Part shown: one piece after another, positions 11,001 through 19,725 of the stretch
Layout of the letters: each line of letters opens with the position of its first letter
Numbering within the stretch: the first letter of the stretch is position 1
From: Branchiostoma floridae
Lineage: Eukaryota; Chordata; Leptocardii; Amphioxiformes; Branchiostomatidae
Direction of reading: 5' to 3'
Assembly: GCF_000003815.2 (NCBI RefSeq)
Contig: NC_049992.1
Location: 14,800,603-14,864,602 of the forward strand
DNA length: 64,000 nucleotides
Translations under genes and position numbers: made by a program
Notes under the pieces: generated by a model
What the model saw: only the letters and a program-made list of their open reading frames with translations
The model's database searches: none
What the model was told of the DNA's origin: nothing

Positions 11001-14000
11001 CAAGGGAAAAAATATAGTATAAGATAACATTGTGAAAACAATTTGGATAAAATGTGTCGCGATTGTTCCTTTCTTTATTGAAAAAGCATTGTCTCGCACA
11101 ATTATAGCTAATATGCAGTGTACTACATTCTTCCCGGTTTACACGTTAAGGTTAATAACAGTACGCATTGTTTGATCGCTTCTACTGACAATAATATATT
11201 GAACGTAGTGTTAAACATTATGTACACCTATAAAAATGTATATTCTCATCCAACACAATCGAACCAGAGACGACATGTACAGCCTGGTACGAATAAACAA
11301 CGCTGAAAGAGTGTCACGAAAAGAAATGTAAAGATGCACATATAGAAGAATGAATTATAGCCAGAGTCATCCTTGAAACACGTTTCACTAGGCTTGCAAA
11401 CTGTTACCAGCTTTTCCTTCCGATCAATGAACTGTCATGTCCACGACGTCTAACGATTTCATGGAAAAGCGGTGTATCAGCTTCTAGCGGCTATTATCCT
11501 ACATCCCATTTTCCATTTCGTTTTCTAACTCAATCTATTTTCCACATTGTGTGCAGGATACTGAATACCCTCAACCGCAGTTGCCTCAACCGAAACCGAC
11601 AGATTGTGAATAATGCATCAGGAGTGGGGGTACTCTTATGGGAGGGCTAACGCCGTCTCACAAGAGACCACCTTTTAATTCATTGTGTTCGGTAATACGA
11701 TTTTCCACTATTGTGTGCGTTGGCCGCTTGTGGGGAAAACAGGCGAAGAACATCTTTCACGATCACTGAGCTACTCACTTTTATGGTATGGTAATATCAT
11801 AGTATAAAACTTTCATTTGCAAAATATACATTGTGCCAAGGGCATATTCGTTCACCATAAGCAGATTAAATATGATAAATATGCGATGCCACCTGCGTGA
11901 TATTTGGTAATCCGGATTTTTCTTTCCGTGACGTCTTTGTTTTCCTGCTAAGCCAGATGTGAGTAATGACCAATTAATTCTAATCCATAAATCCTAGTCT
12001 TTCCATTAGGCAGATTAACACGTTGATTCGATTGCCATGACGGGTCATGCTGGATCAAGTCAAATGGTAAATATATGTCTTAGGCAGGAAATACTGCCTT
12101 TGTAAGTATCTTAAAAGAGGAAATGTATGAATATATTGTACTCTACAAAGGTAAGGCAGCACAAACAAAATACAATAGCAAAGAAAACTTAAAAAAGCAA
12201 AACGAGACATCAATGGTGTGTCATATCCGCGTGAAATGTCTTTCTTTTTGCAATTTTCTTTATTTTTATTCATTAGGCCACACTGACTTAATTTTATGGA
12301 TGTCATCCAAGCGAATTGATTTTAGCCTGTTCTACATAAAAGTGGCCACATGTGACCTAATAGCATGGGACTTAGAATTTCTCGGCGATTCTGTTTAAAT
12401 CTGTATTTTCCTGTCAGTTTGTGAAACCAAATTTGAATCCGAGCCAAGCTAATAACCTTTATCTCATCCTGTCAGTATCTGGTTATCCAGTCTTCCGCAT
12501 CGCATTCTCTCACTCTCGACAATTATCCAAATGAATATATAATATTCAGACAGAAAACATTGCCTCTGTTTTCATTGCAGTAAGAATATACTATCTTTGT
12601 GCATGTTTTCCATACAATATTTGTATAAACAATATATGGGCCGTTCCCTATATTATTTCTTTCATAACAAATAACATACCCTTTTCTTGAAAACTTTGTG
12701 GCTGTATGGCACCACAGTCAGATCTCTCTAAGAAAGCATGCTAACATACACTAAGACAAGGCTTCAGGAAAGTACAACCCCAATTTCAATCTGAAGAAAA
12801 AATGTTTCCGCCAGATATTCACAAGGCCTAGGGTAATCTTTATAACCATTGAAAGAAAACAATCCTCGCTCTATGAAAGAAACCTCGCCTTTGACCCCAA
12901 TTTTCTCATGATACCACCCGTATGACACAACAACTAAAATCCATCCGCACGCCAACTAAACTGAGCAAGTTGAGACCCTAACTGTTCTCTCTAACCCCCA
13001 AAGTCTCCAAATTGGGGCAAAAATTTCAAGGAAAAATAGATTTTCAAGGATTTTATCTGGCACTATAATCTGCACTGTACTTACCCAGAATGACCAGCTC
13101 CACGGACCCTTCCATCGTCTGCAGGTCATCCGTCATGACCTCCAAGACGAACTTCCCGGCATCCCTTGCGCTCGTTCTCTCCAACCTGAGGGACGCCTGA
13201 TCTTCCAACTCCACACGACCCGAATAACTGTCGATGGCTTTCCAGATGCCTTTAGCCGGGTTATAAGATAACGCTCGGTTTCTCTTTGTGGGATCTCTTG
13301 GGTCGATCTTGCTCCATTGAACCAGAGTAACCGTAGCCATTTGGTTTGTTGTGTACGTGGCGGGTAGTACCACGTCCGCACCAACGATGGCGTTGACCTT
13401 GGTTGGAAGAGTCAGCCGGATTCCATCCTGTGCAATGGTTACTGAAACATATGCGAGAGAAGCAATGGTTACTGAAACATATGCGAGAGAAGCAATGGTT
13501 ATTGGAACATATGCGAGAGAAGCACTAGTTATGGAAACATATGCGAGAGAAGCAATGGTCATCGGAACATATGCGAGACAAGCAATGGTTATTGGAACAT
13601 ATGCGAGGGAAATAGTTTTTAGGAAGAACTTTTTATCGTCAAAATCTACAGCTTAGCTTTTCTTCTTTTTCTTCTTTCGTCAACGTCGAGAAATTGGCAA
13701 TAATTTTGTTCGAACATTGTGGAAAGTTATACCTAAAGCAGCGAAGCGGTTAAGCTGTTAAATGGAATCCATTAAACGATTCGTTACTGTTGTAATTGTT
13801 GTATGTACTAAAAAAAAAGCTGTAATAAGACTGAATTTGACTTGTCTGTCATCATATAGGTTAAAGAATAACACGCTCCTGTTGTTAAGGTGCACCCTCA
13901 CCAGACGTGGGGCACGCTTGCGGCATTGCTGGGATGCTCAACCAATGTCAGTGATAAAGAACGAATTTTCTTACTTGTTGTGTATTTTGTCGTCTTCTAT

Positions 14001-17000
14001 GCCATACTTTTACGTATTACGCAATATCTGAATTTTAAAATAATCGGAGAAAATAACAAAACATTGACGCAGTGAACGAACGCAGCAATGTTGCGAGCGT
14101 GCCCCACGTCCGGTGAGAGTGCATCTTTACCATACAATAAGTTATCACTAAAGGTGGACTCTCATTGCACTTAGGGCACCGAAGCGGCACTGCACCGGCG
14201 CCACAAGTACAGTGAGAGTAGCGAAGCAGTAACGCTGATGAAGAGTTCATTTCTTACATTTCGCCATCGTTAAAACTGGTGTTTTAATGTACTACGAGAA
14301 AGCCATTAGTAGACAAAGGTTGACTATAACCAAGAAGGTGAAAGACGATTAAGCAAGAAAAGTAAGAAAATTCAGAAAAAAAATGTATAGCTTACATTAA
14401 TTGGCATTATTCTTTATGGCCACTGGGGAGCTAGCGCTGGGGAGGTTTTTTTGGACACAGAGAACAAGTCAGCATTTTTTGCAGAATTTTAATGTACTAC
14501 GAACACAACCTGATTAAAAATGGATTCCGCATCCACTTCAAATGTATTGTGCATTCAGAAAACCCTACAGAGTACATGTAGGTTATTATTGATCTTGTTT
14601 ACTCTTATTCAGCCCCATGTGAATATGTCAGACGGCGCAATGTTCACCTTTTCGGTGACATACCCCTTCTTCTGAAGCTGCCTGGAGATTTGATTTCCAT
14701 AATTTTCATGTTTAACAACAGGTAGAACTTTTTGTCATGGGTTAGATGAATATTTCATGTTCACAGTAACGGTAACTTGGGACCCTTGACTTATCGTCGC
14801 TGTCAACGTATGCTTTCTATCAATACCGTTATCCGCTGTGACATATCATGTAGAATAGGGAGGGGGTTGATGTCACAAATGTCATTTTTGTATGCCTTAT
14901 CGGTAAGTCAAGCTTACCGTAACCTTGATATACGATTAAGTCTTGTCTGAACCGATTTCACGTTTTATTACCAATACGTGAATACTATATTTAGATGGGC
15001 ACATAGCCAGGAGATTTTGCCAGTAGACTTTTGTAAAAATGCACATTGGAAATATATTAGGTACTTGAAGATGGCTTGAAGACGACTAGGAAGTAGACAT
15101 TGTTGAAAATTGCAGTGCATATTCTATCTAATAAAGATTTGACGTAATTTTTCCATGGCAGTTACATAGCAGTAGACCAGCATGATTAGATCGGTATCAT
15201 GCCTGATAAGCAATATCAATTTTCAATCCAGAATTTTATCATATCTCAATAACGGCAATACGCACAATTAAACCTTCCGACTGGAATGATGAATCCGCGA
15301 ACTTCTAATCAAGGGCGCCGCCAAGAGCTTTCTTTATGACATTCCGCCAATTCTTTTATTACAACAGAAGTTGTAAATTGTATACTACATGCCAAATTGC
15401 TAACGAATACAGTAGAATATCATTATGAAATCACATTTGACAAGAATTGAGTCTTATTAGCTAAGTAAAACTGTGTAAGTACATTCACACATACAGTAAT
15501 GTGTACATAGAATGGTAGATGTGAGAACTACGTGAAACGAAAGCATGATTTAAACTCGCGCCTACGTGTCTGGGTGTGTCACGCTGTCACCGACAGTAAC
15601 TAATATGTTGCATTACGGTTTTCATCACCATAACATATTTGATACGAAATTAAAGTTCAGGCTCTGATTAGAAACCGATCTCCGATGCGAAAATTATTGA
15701 CCCAGTCGTAACATTTTAACTTGGGTTCCGAGGTTTATAATGAGATCGTAAGATCACGTGTCTTTTTGGAGGGGTAGAAATCGATGGGAAACTCATTTCC
15801 GGGAAAGAAGGGCGCTGATATCTACACAACTACGTTAGTTGATTGCAAGGTACCCCACGCATCAAGTATTGATGGACAGTGTATGCTCACGAGAACAATA
15901 TTCCATCTGACCACCTGGCATACAAATGTGAAAATATGAACGTGCGGTGCGCAAATAAATTAGGATATCAATTTTCATCTCTCACCACGTCCGTGACAAA
16001 ATGTGTTTTCATGAAATACACTTCGATGCACTTTCAGACATTGTTGTTGTTTGGGAACGTTTTTATATTACAACATAAAAAGACACTGAAATCTTCTTGT
16101 GTAAAATATTATTGCAAACAACTTTAAAACGTACGGTTAGGCATATATAAATGGTGAATCATCACTCAAGGGCACGTTTTTATCTTAGTAGAAAAATATT
16201 TGTCTTAATGCAGGCGGTAGGGCAGCTACAAGATCGTCGAAGGGAGAAACAATAAGGTTGTGAACCTAAGAATACTATTTGTAGCAAAAAATTTGAAGTA
16301 ATTCATAATTGTAAGTTTAATGCATTTTTATAGATGTCAATTCCTTATAATCACTTTTTTTGGATTTCCTTTTTTTGTACACGTGGAATAAAAATTCACG
16401 GTGCTATCTGTTTTCCTCCTCGGATGCACTCCCTTTTAGCAACGCGATCAGAATTCACTCACACAGCTCTGAGAACCCCTTCACGCTAAGCTCCTCCGTC
16501 ATGCACATGCATTTTCACTCCTCAGATTTAGGTCGCAAAGCTGCCGTGATAAGAATGGATTCTACCCGAGGAAATTTCAAATCTAACGGCTTATCCTAAT
16601 GTACCAGTCCCCAGGATGGCATTAATACCGGGTGGAGCTAACACATGAATCATCGCACCCAAACTTTTATTGGTTTAGAATACTAATTATCCAGGTGAAT
16701 GTCCTCTTTTAAAAGCCCGTGTATTTCTAACATGGAATAACCACATTTTTACAATACGTACATGTTAAGCGCATAACATTCGTTAAATTTCTGTCAAAAG
16801 CTTTTTGAAGTCAAGAAATATTACTTCAAGTTATTCATAAAATTTTGTTCTACTTCAACCTTTAAGAAAGAATACTTGTTGCTTACACTAAATCCATACC
16901 CATCAAGAAAACGTAATCATCATTTTAAACTGACTGCTCCTGTCCTGTTGACTGTCTTTGTGTAACATAGCAGACCAATTTAGTCAACCTTTAGACAGAA

Positions 17001-17832
17001 ATTTGTCCTTGGGTAACATGTATATGGCAATGATCAGTTCTTGATTGAATCCAAACACATATGCTGGAGCAATCATCAGATGCACAGTCCATTGATAAAT
17101 AGATTTGGTATGAGATGTCGCGGTGTGGCTGGAGGTTCACCGTGTAAAACTGTCCCTAGGGTGCCAATGGCCTGAGCACCTCATCTAACCAGATAGAGTG
17201 AACCCGTGCTTTACTACTGCCCAGAGACCTTTTCCACCATTGGCCTGTTTGCTTTCCTCTCTGTTGCAGATGCTAAAGCGTTTTGCCCCGGGCACAAATG
17301 GTTTACGGTCGCGACAAATCAAATTGAGTCTCCCGTCACGACCTTATACTGCTGGGGCATGTCACCCTCATCCGAAATGTGTCACATGTGATCGCCACAC
17401 CCTGATATCGTATCTTATGATACGGGCGGCGGAACAGAGAAGCATATGTCGTATAGAACAACATCTCGTGCTACAGAACATGCTTAAACATTAATCCAAT
17501 GGTCACTTAAAGTCCACAATATTGTCATTGTGCTTGAATACATGTACAGAATAATTTAAAAATGTGACTTTTGATTTCAGGCTTTTGTACATCTATACGA
17601 CAGTAAGGTCGGCGTGCAAATTCTAATTCGAAAAAAAAAAACACCGTTACGCGATTGAAAAGAAATAAGCAAGGCATGCAAGCTAAATACATGGATTAAA
17701 TGACAGATTTGGAAGTAGAGTTAAGAGTTCTTCTAGTTATATGATAACATGTACTAGTCTAAGATTTTACCTACCTTGAAAAACGGCTGATATACCAACG
17801 CTGAGTGCGAGGAAAACGTGTCCAGAGGCCAT
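7879..17832 (-). CDS. Ig-superfamily receptor with cytoplasmic SH3 domain (whole gene, 7 coding exons)
   Basis: The spliced gene is join(17775-17832, 13085-13441, 10573-10875, 9891-10169, 8922-9137, 8466-8534, 7879-8078) read on the minus strand: 1482 nt, 493 residues plus TAA. Every junction has GT/AG ends and phase 1, and every joined codon is sense. Predicted order: signal peptide 1-23, V-set-like Ig 24-138, Ig 140-239 (C163, W177, Y217, C219), Ig 241-332 (C263, W275, Y311, C313), transmembrane helix about 342-366, RRR stop-transfer at 368-370, YYNM 382-385, KEVPKLP 398-404, basic stretch 418-430, SH3 about 432-483. It should sit in the plasma membrane with Ig domains outside and SH3 inside, so a role in adhesion or recognition coupled to SH3 signalling is inferred. 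I know no vertebrate orthologue with this order. Introns are 4333, 2209, 403, 753, 387 and 387 bp. No AATAAA was seen downstream. Splicing is inferred from sequence only. Confidence 0.88.
8466..8534 (-). CDS. Exon 6: short basic, proline-containing tail linker
   Basis: A 69-nt symmetric exon (residues 405-427; acceptor TTGCACAG/AAAAG, donor CAAG/GTAAAC) between the juxtamembrane and SH3 exons. It encodes Glu-Lys-Pro-Arg-Asn-Pro-Thr-Pro followed by a Lys/Arg-rich stretch (RTMRKSKKGQ) that runs on into the Arg-Arg at the start of exon 7. The linker joins the KxxPxxP motif to the SH3 domain and the basic patch could touch acidic lipids. Because it is 23 codons and phase 1-1, it could be skipped without a frame change. 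It is too short to identify by similarity; the splice sites, phase and position support it. Confidence 0.75.
8881..8892 (-). promoter_or_regulatory. Second 5' splice site directly after an in-frame stop (exon 5)
   Basis: On the minus strand the bases TAACTG/GTAAGT put a full-consensus donor three bases after an in-frame TAA that ends the read-through of exon 5. Its match to consensus is better than that of the upstream donor CCAG/GTATGA at 8922/8921. Use of this site, or retention of the intron, would end the protein ten residues after Pro404 and remove the SH3 domain while keeping the membrane anchor and the tyrosine motif. Confidence 0.5.
8922..9137 (-). CDS. Exon 5: transmembrane helix and juxtamembrane tail with YYNM and KxxPxxP motifs
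   Basis: Residues 333-404 (216 nt, phase 1 at both ends; acceptor TTACAG/CTCC, donor CCAG/GTATGA). A 24-25 residue hydrophobic stretch (about 342-366, including two cysteines at 359-360) is followed by Met-Arg-Arg-Arg, so the N terminus is outside. In the tail, YYNM at 382-385 fits both YxxM (PI3-kinase p85 SH2 site) and YxN (Grb2 SH2 site), like the YMNM of CD28. Further on, KEVPKLP (398-404) fits the class I SH3 ligand pattern KxxPxxP. Reading past the donor gives ten more residues and a TAA at 8892-8890, right before a second donor at 8887/8886, so an SH3-less 414-residue isoform is possible. Confidence 0.88.
9891..10169 (-). CDS. Exon 4: third, membrane-proximal Ig domain (I-set)
   Basis: Residues 240-332 (279 nt, phase 1 at both ends), bounded by CTATAG/ATCC and CAAC/GTAAGT. 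The I-set hallmarks are clear: EHVTLQC with Cys263, GIPIPNITW with Trp275 and the typical proline, KDG, STLTIGDV in strand E, and NSGSYKCTAVNSIG with Tyr311 and Cys313 followed by the conserved Asn317 and Gly320. Sequons are seen at N272 and N307. It resembles the Ig repeats of cell-adhesion receptors in general rather than one specific family. It is the last extracellular domain, about ten residues from the membrane. Confidence 0.92.
10573..10875 (-). CDS. Exon 3: second Ig domain
   Basis: Residues 139-239 (303 nt, phase 1 at both ends). The 3' splice site is TTTACAG/TTCC and the 5' site CTGT/GTAAGT. It encodes a complete Ig domain: KTVTLSC with Cys163 in strand B, Trp177 in strand C, SLTI in strand E, and DAGIYACVV with Tyr217 and Cys219 in strand F. 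The length and PPKVVV opening suit an I- or C2-type domain. Two N-glycosylation sequons are visible (NIT at 171-173 and NLT at 233-235), which agrees with an extracellular position. One domain per exon with phase-1 borders is the classic Ig exon structure. Confidence 0.9.
10876..13084 (-). other. Intron 2 of the Ig/SH3 gene
   Basis: An AT-rich intron between the V-like and second Ig exons. No further Ig-like exon, mobile element with clear ends, or RNA gene was seen in it. Confidence 0.7.
13085..13441 (-). CDS. Exon 2: V-set-like Ig domain lacking canonical cysteines
   Basis: Residues 20-138 (357 nt, phase 1 at both ends). The 3' splice site TTTCAG/TAACC lies inside the first unit of a 30-bp tandem repeat; the 5' site is CTGG/GTAAGT. 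The fold is read from a beta-sandwich pattern: the B strand GADVVLPATY, the core Trp62 in LVQW, GRVELEDQASLRLERTS for the D-E strands, and DAGKFVLEV for the F strand, followed by a G-strand-like SVELVIL. In ordinary V domains Cys would sit at residue 47 (here Ala) and 119 (here Leu), and Tyr at 117 (here Phe). Both cysteines are missing together, so a domain stabilised without the disulfide is more likely than random decay. An upstream copy of the acceptor would add ten residues in frame. Confidence 0.85.
13432..13611. repeat. 30-bp minisatellite, 6 units, across the exon-2 splice acceptor
   Basis: Six head-to-tail 30-bp units (about 13432, 13462, 13492, 13522, 13552, 13582) vary around gcaatggttactgaaacat + atgcgagaga. 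The first unit contains the exon-2 acceptor and the codons of the signal-cleavage region. Units 1 and 2 are identical at the acceptor (TTTCAG/TAACC on the minus strand); units 3-6 have lost the AG at that point. Thirty bases are ten codons, and the minus frame stays open across all units, so use of the second acceptor would insert ten residues without a shift. Confidence 0.9.
13888..14126. mobile_element. Harbinger-like MITE, copy A (intron 1)
   Basis: A 239-bp palindromic element with about 34-bp terminal inverted repeats: AGGTGCACCCTCACC... at the left and AGATGCACTCTCACC... (reverse complement) at the right, both reading on into GACGTGGGGCACGC. It is flanked by TTA on both sides (13885-13887 and 14127-14129), a 3-bp duplication typical of PIF/Harbinger elements. 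The central part matches the copy at 23345 in inverted orientation (tatttgcgtaatacgt-type sequence and the acaaaatacacaa stretch). No protein is encoded. It lies in the first intron of the Ig/SH3 gene. Confidence 0.7.
14152..14226. repeat. Short palindromic relative of the Harbinger-like MITEs
   Basis: Twenty-odd bases beyond MITE copy A, AGGTGGACTCTCATTGCAC is followed by a GC-rich centre and ends with an imperfect inverted copy (GTACAGTGAGAG). The terminal sequence AGGTGG and the ctcTCAyTGcac block match the ends of the copy at 23345. It looks like an internally deleted element of about 75 bp. The right border is uncertain. Confidence 0.45.
17206..17391 (+). CDS. Candidate small secreted peptide or terminal exon, antisense in intron 1
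   Basis: A 61-residue frame starts with a hydrophobic stretch ending FAFLSVADA, which could be a signal peptide cleaved before KAFCPGHKWF, followed by a short region with three cysteines, and a stop at 17389. Alternatively, the polypyrimidine-rich TTTCCTCTCTGTTGCAG at 17253-17269 is a very good 3' splice site, and 17270-17391 would be the last exon of a plus-strand gene with its earlier exons elsewhere. The segment is more GC-rich than its surroundings. I do not recognise the family. It lies on the opposite strand within intron 1 of the Ig/SH3 gene. Confidence 0.25.
   Translation: MLYYCPETFSTIGLFAFLSVADAKAFCPGHKWFTVATNQIESPVTTLYCWGMSPSSEMCHM
17775..17832 (-). CDS. Exon 1: start codon and signal-peptide core
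   Basis: This exon encodes the first 19 residues plus one base of codon 20. The start ATG (17832-17830) has a purine at -3 and G at +4. The translation, MASGHVFLALSVGISAVFQ, is a typical hydrophobic signal core. The 5' splice site CAAG/GTAGGT ends the exon in phase 1. The joined codon G+TA makes Val20, and the peptide then continues VTIA/QDG, which gives a plausible signal-peptidase site after Ala23 (Thr -2, Ala -1, Val -4). The phase match and the well-formed cleavage site across the junction are the main support for joining this exon to the one at 13085-13441. Confidence 0.75.
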
Positions 17833-17883
17833 CTCGGCAGAGCGCTGTCGCGAGGTGTGGGTTCCAAACTACTACTGTAAGCC

Positions 17884-17891
17884 TTTTAAAA
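17884..17891 (-). promoter_or_regulatory. Possible TATA-like element of the Ig/SH3 gene
   Basis: An AT stretch CTTTTAAAAGG on the minus strand lies about 50 bases upstream of the start ATG at 17832, with an E-box CAGCTG beside it (17893-17898). The spacing would allow a start site about 25-30 bases downstream and a very short 5' leader. This is only a motif at a sensible distance; an upstream non-coding exon cannot be excluded. Confidence 0.2.
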
Positions 17892-19721
17892 GCAGCTGAA
17901 GCGCGTCGCAAGGGTCTTGGCTGTCATTAAGATACAGGAATTGACTCTCCACACGATTCAATTACTAATGGAGCCCATGGTTGATGCCGGTTCTGGTCGA
18001 CGAGTGGACGGGACAATTTTTCCTTCTCCGTCGCTCGGGGAACGATGCTACCACCCGACAGCTCTTGTTAGGACATCCACGGGAATACACCAGCCTCTCT
18101 GGATCCTTAGTTCTACCCGATAGTCCAGCGCCGTAGGAGTTTCATAATAAAACCCGATAATGTATTGGTTTACTCACTTTTGCAGTTTGATGAGTATCAT
18201 CCAGAACTCCCTGGCGAACCTTGACGATGCTTAAGAGATCTCTTTACCGCGTTCTTCGGTTGCACTTAGTTGATTAAGAATTCTTCGCATCGCTCGAGTA
18301 TAGACTGTTGAAATCATTGGAGACGCTGTACTTGTTTAGTACTGAAAGACGCCGTAGGTAAGCACAATTACCAATCCGGGAGAGCTGCAGGCGGTATAAA
18401 CATCTTTCCCCGATACCCCCCTGATCGCATCATTCCGCTGTTTTATGGCACACGGTAACGCCCTGCAGGCCTCTGCGGACCGTACCAACAAAGTTGGCAA
18501 ACAGGGGGGTTGCAAACTTTTAATACCCAATCATCAAAGTGTTCATGAAGAAAACAACTCATCACCGTAATGCTTTTCTGCTGCTAGCTATGGAGAAGTG
18601 ATATTTAAAAAAAAAAAGTTGGAAAACGTTTTAAAAGAATTGACAAAGAGGTAGTGCCGATTTCGTTGGGTGGCGTCACTTTACCGTTAGGCGAACTGAT
18701 TTGCCATGTACGTCCACACGCTTTTCCAACTTAATACCCAACCGCATCACCGGCACGCGATGTATGGGAGACAACCGATCGATAACAGGCCGCATATCAA
18801 AACCGTCATATTACTTCGTTATGACCGTTTTCCAGCGATTGCAAACCACATTACCCACAACTAACTGCCTAGGTCCACACCGAAGCATTCATCTTTGCAC
18901 TGCCTTATCAATGTTAACGCGATTCTACATTCAGGTCCTGGCTCGGCGACGATATGGGGACTATAAAGCTTTATTCAGTATTCCCAATACGTATGGAGTG
19001 CCATTTGAGAGAGGCTGCTTTATAGACTGCATGTTCTGCGGGTTGTGATACATTCTCCACAAGCTGGAGATAGGAACCCGACATAAATAATTCTTCTATT
19101 AATAAGTTTCCTCCCAATATGTCAGTTCCTACGCACGCGACGACGTTTGGTATTACCGGCATACCGCCAGGAGTTTGTAATTAATAGCAACATTTCAATC
19201 TTGTCAGTTCATTTACCGGTAAATACACGTGTTGTTTGATTGCAATTGAATCGAGAAGTATGAAACATTTTTCACTGTCACGTCGATCGAGCGCTGACGG
19301 CCAGCACTTTGCCACATCTCTTGTCGTTTGACTCGCGCCATTTCCTCCTACGCCTGGTGTTAAGCACTGAATGTCAAGCCAAGAGATACGTAATGGTTTT
19401 TGGTAATGACAACTACAAAAGCCATTTTGTCTTTCCAAGAAAAATGGATCATTTGCGTGGTCAGTTCATTCACTGACCACAGTGTTTATGTTTGATACTT
19501 GCAAAAATAACTCTAACTCACATACCTACTGACCTATATGATATTTGTACATGTTTGAAAAGTACGATATGCCGGCAGAAGGTCATAGAGGTTGTGCACT
19601 TCAAAGATATCAATATCAATGTAATAACACATAAACTGTGCAATTTCAATATCTAACTTAGTAATATCAGATAAGATGAAACTTCTGACAGTACGGCAGT
19701 ATTTTGACAACTAAGTTTGTA
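17892..19721. other. Upstream flank of the Ig/SH3 gene, no gene seen
   Basis: Would hold the promoter of the minus-strand gene. The largest frame (115 codons at 18701, plus) has no recognisable domain or splice context. Nothing else is supported. Confidence 0.5.
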
Positions 19722-19725
19722 TTAA

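Larger units (their letters stand above)
13442..17774 (-). other. Intron 1 of the Ig/SH3 gene
   Basis: A 4.3-kb intron that contains the rest of the 30-bp minisatellite, the Harbinger-like copy A, its short palindromic relative, and the opposite-strand candidate at 17206-17391. The stretch 14240-17190 shows nothing I can name. Confidence 0.65.

Noticed and set aside
13053-13562. Long minus frame of 169 codons taken as a single exon
   Set aside because: Its N-terminal part is the translated 30-bp minisatellite and its last ten codons lie beyond a consensus GTAAGT donor; only 13085-13441 is called as exon, with the repeat acceptor noted as optional.
14760-14935. Inverted words around acggtaac / gttacggt as another MITE
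   Set aside because: The match is short and patchy and no target duplication is visible.
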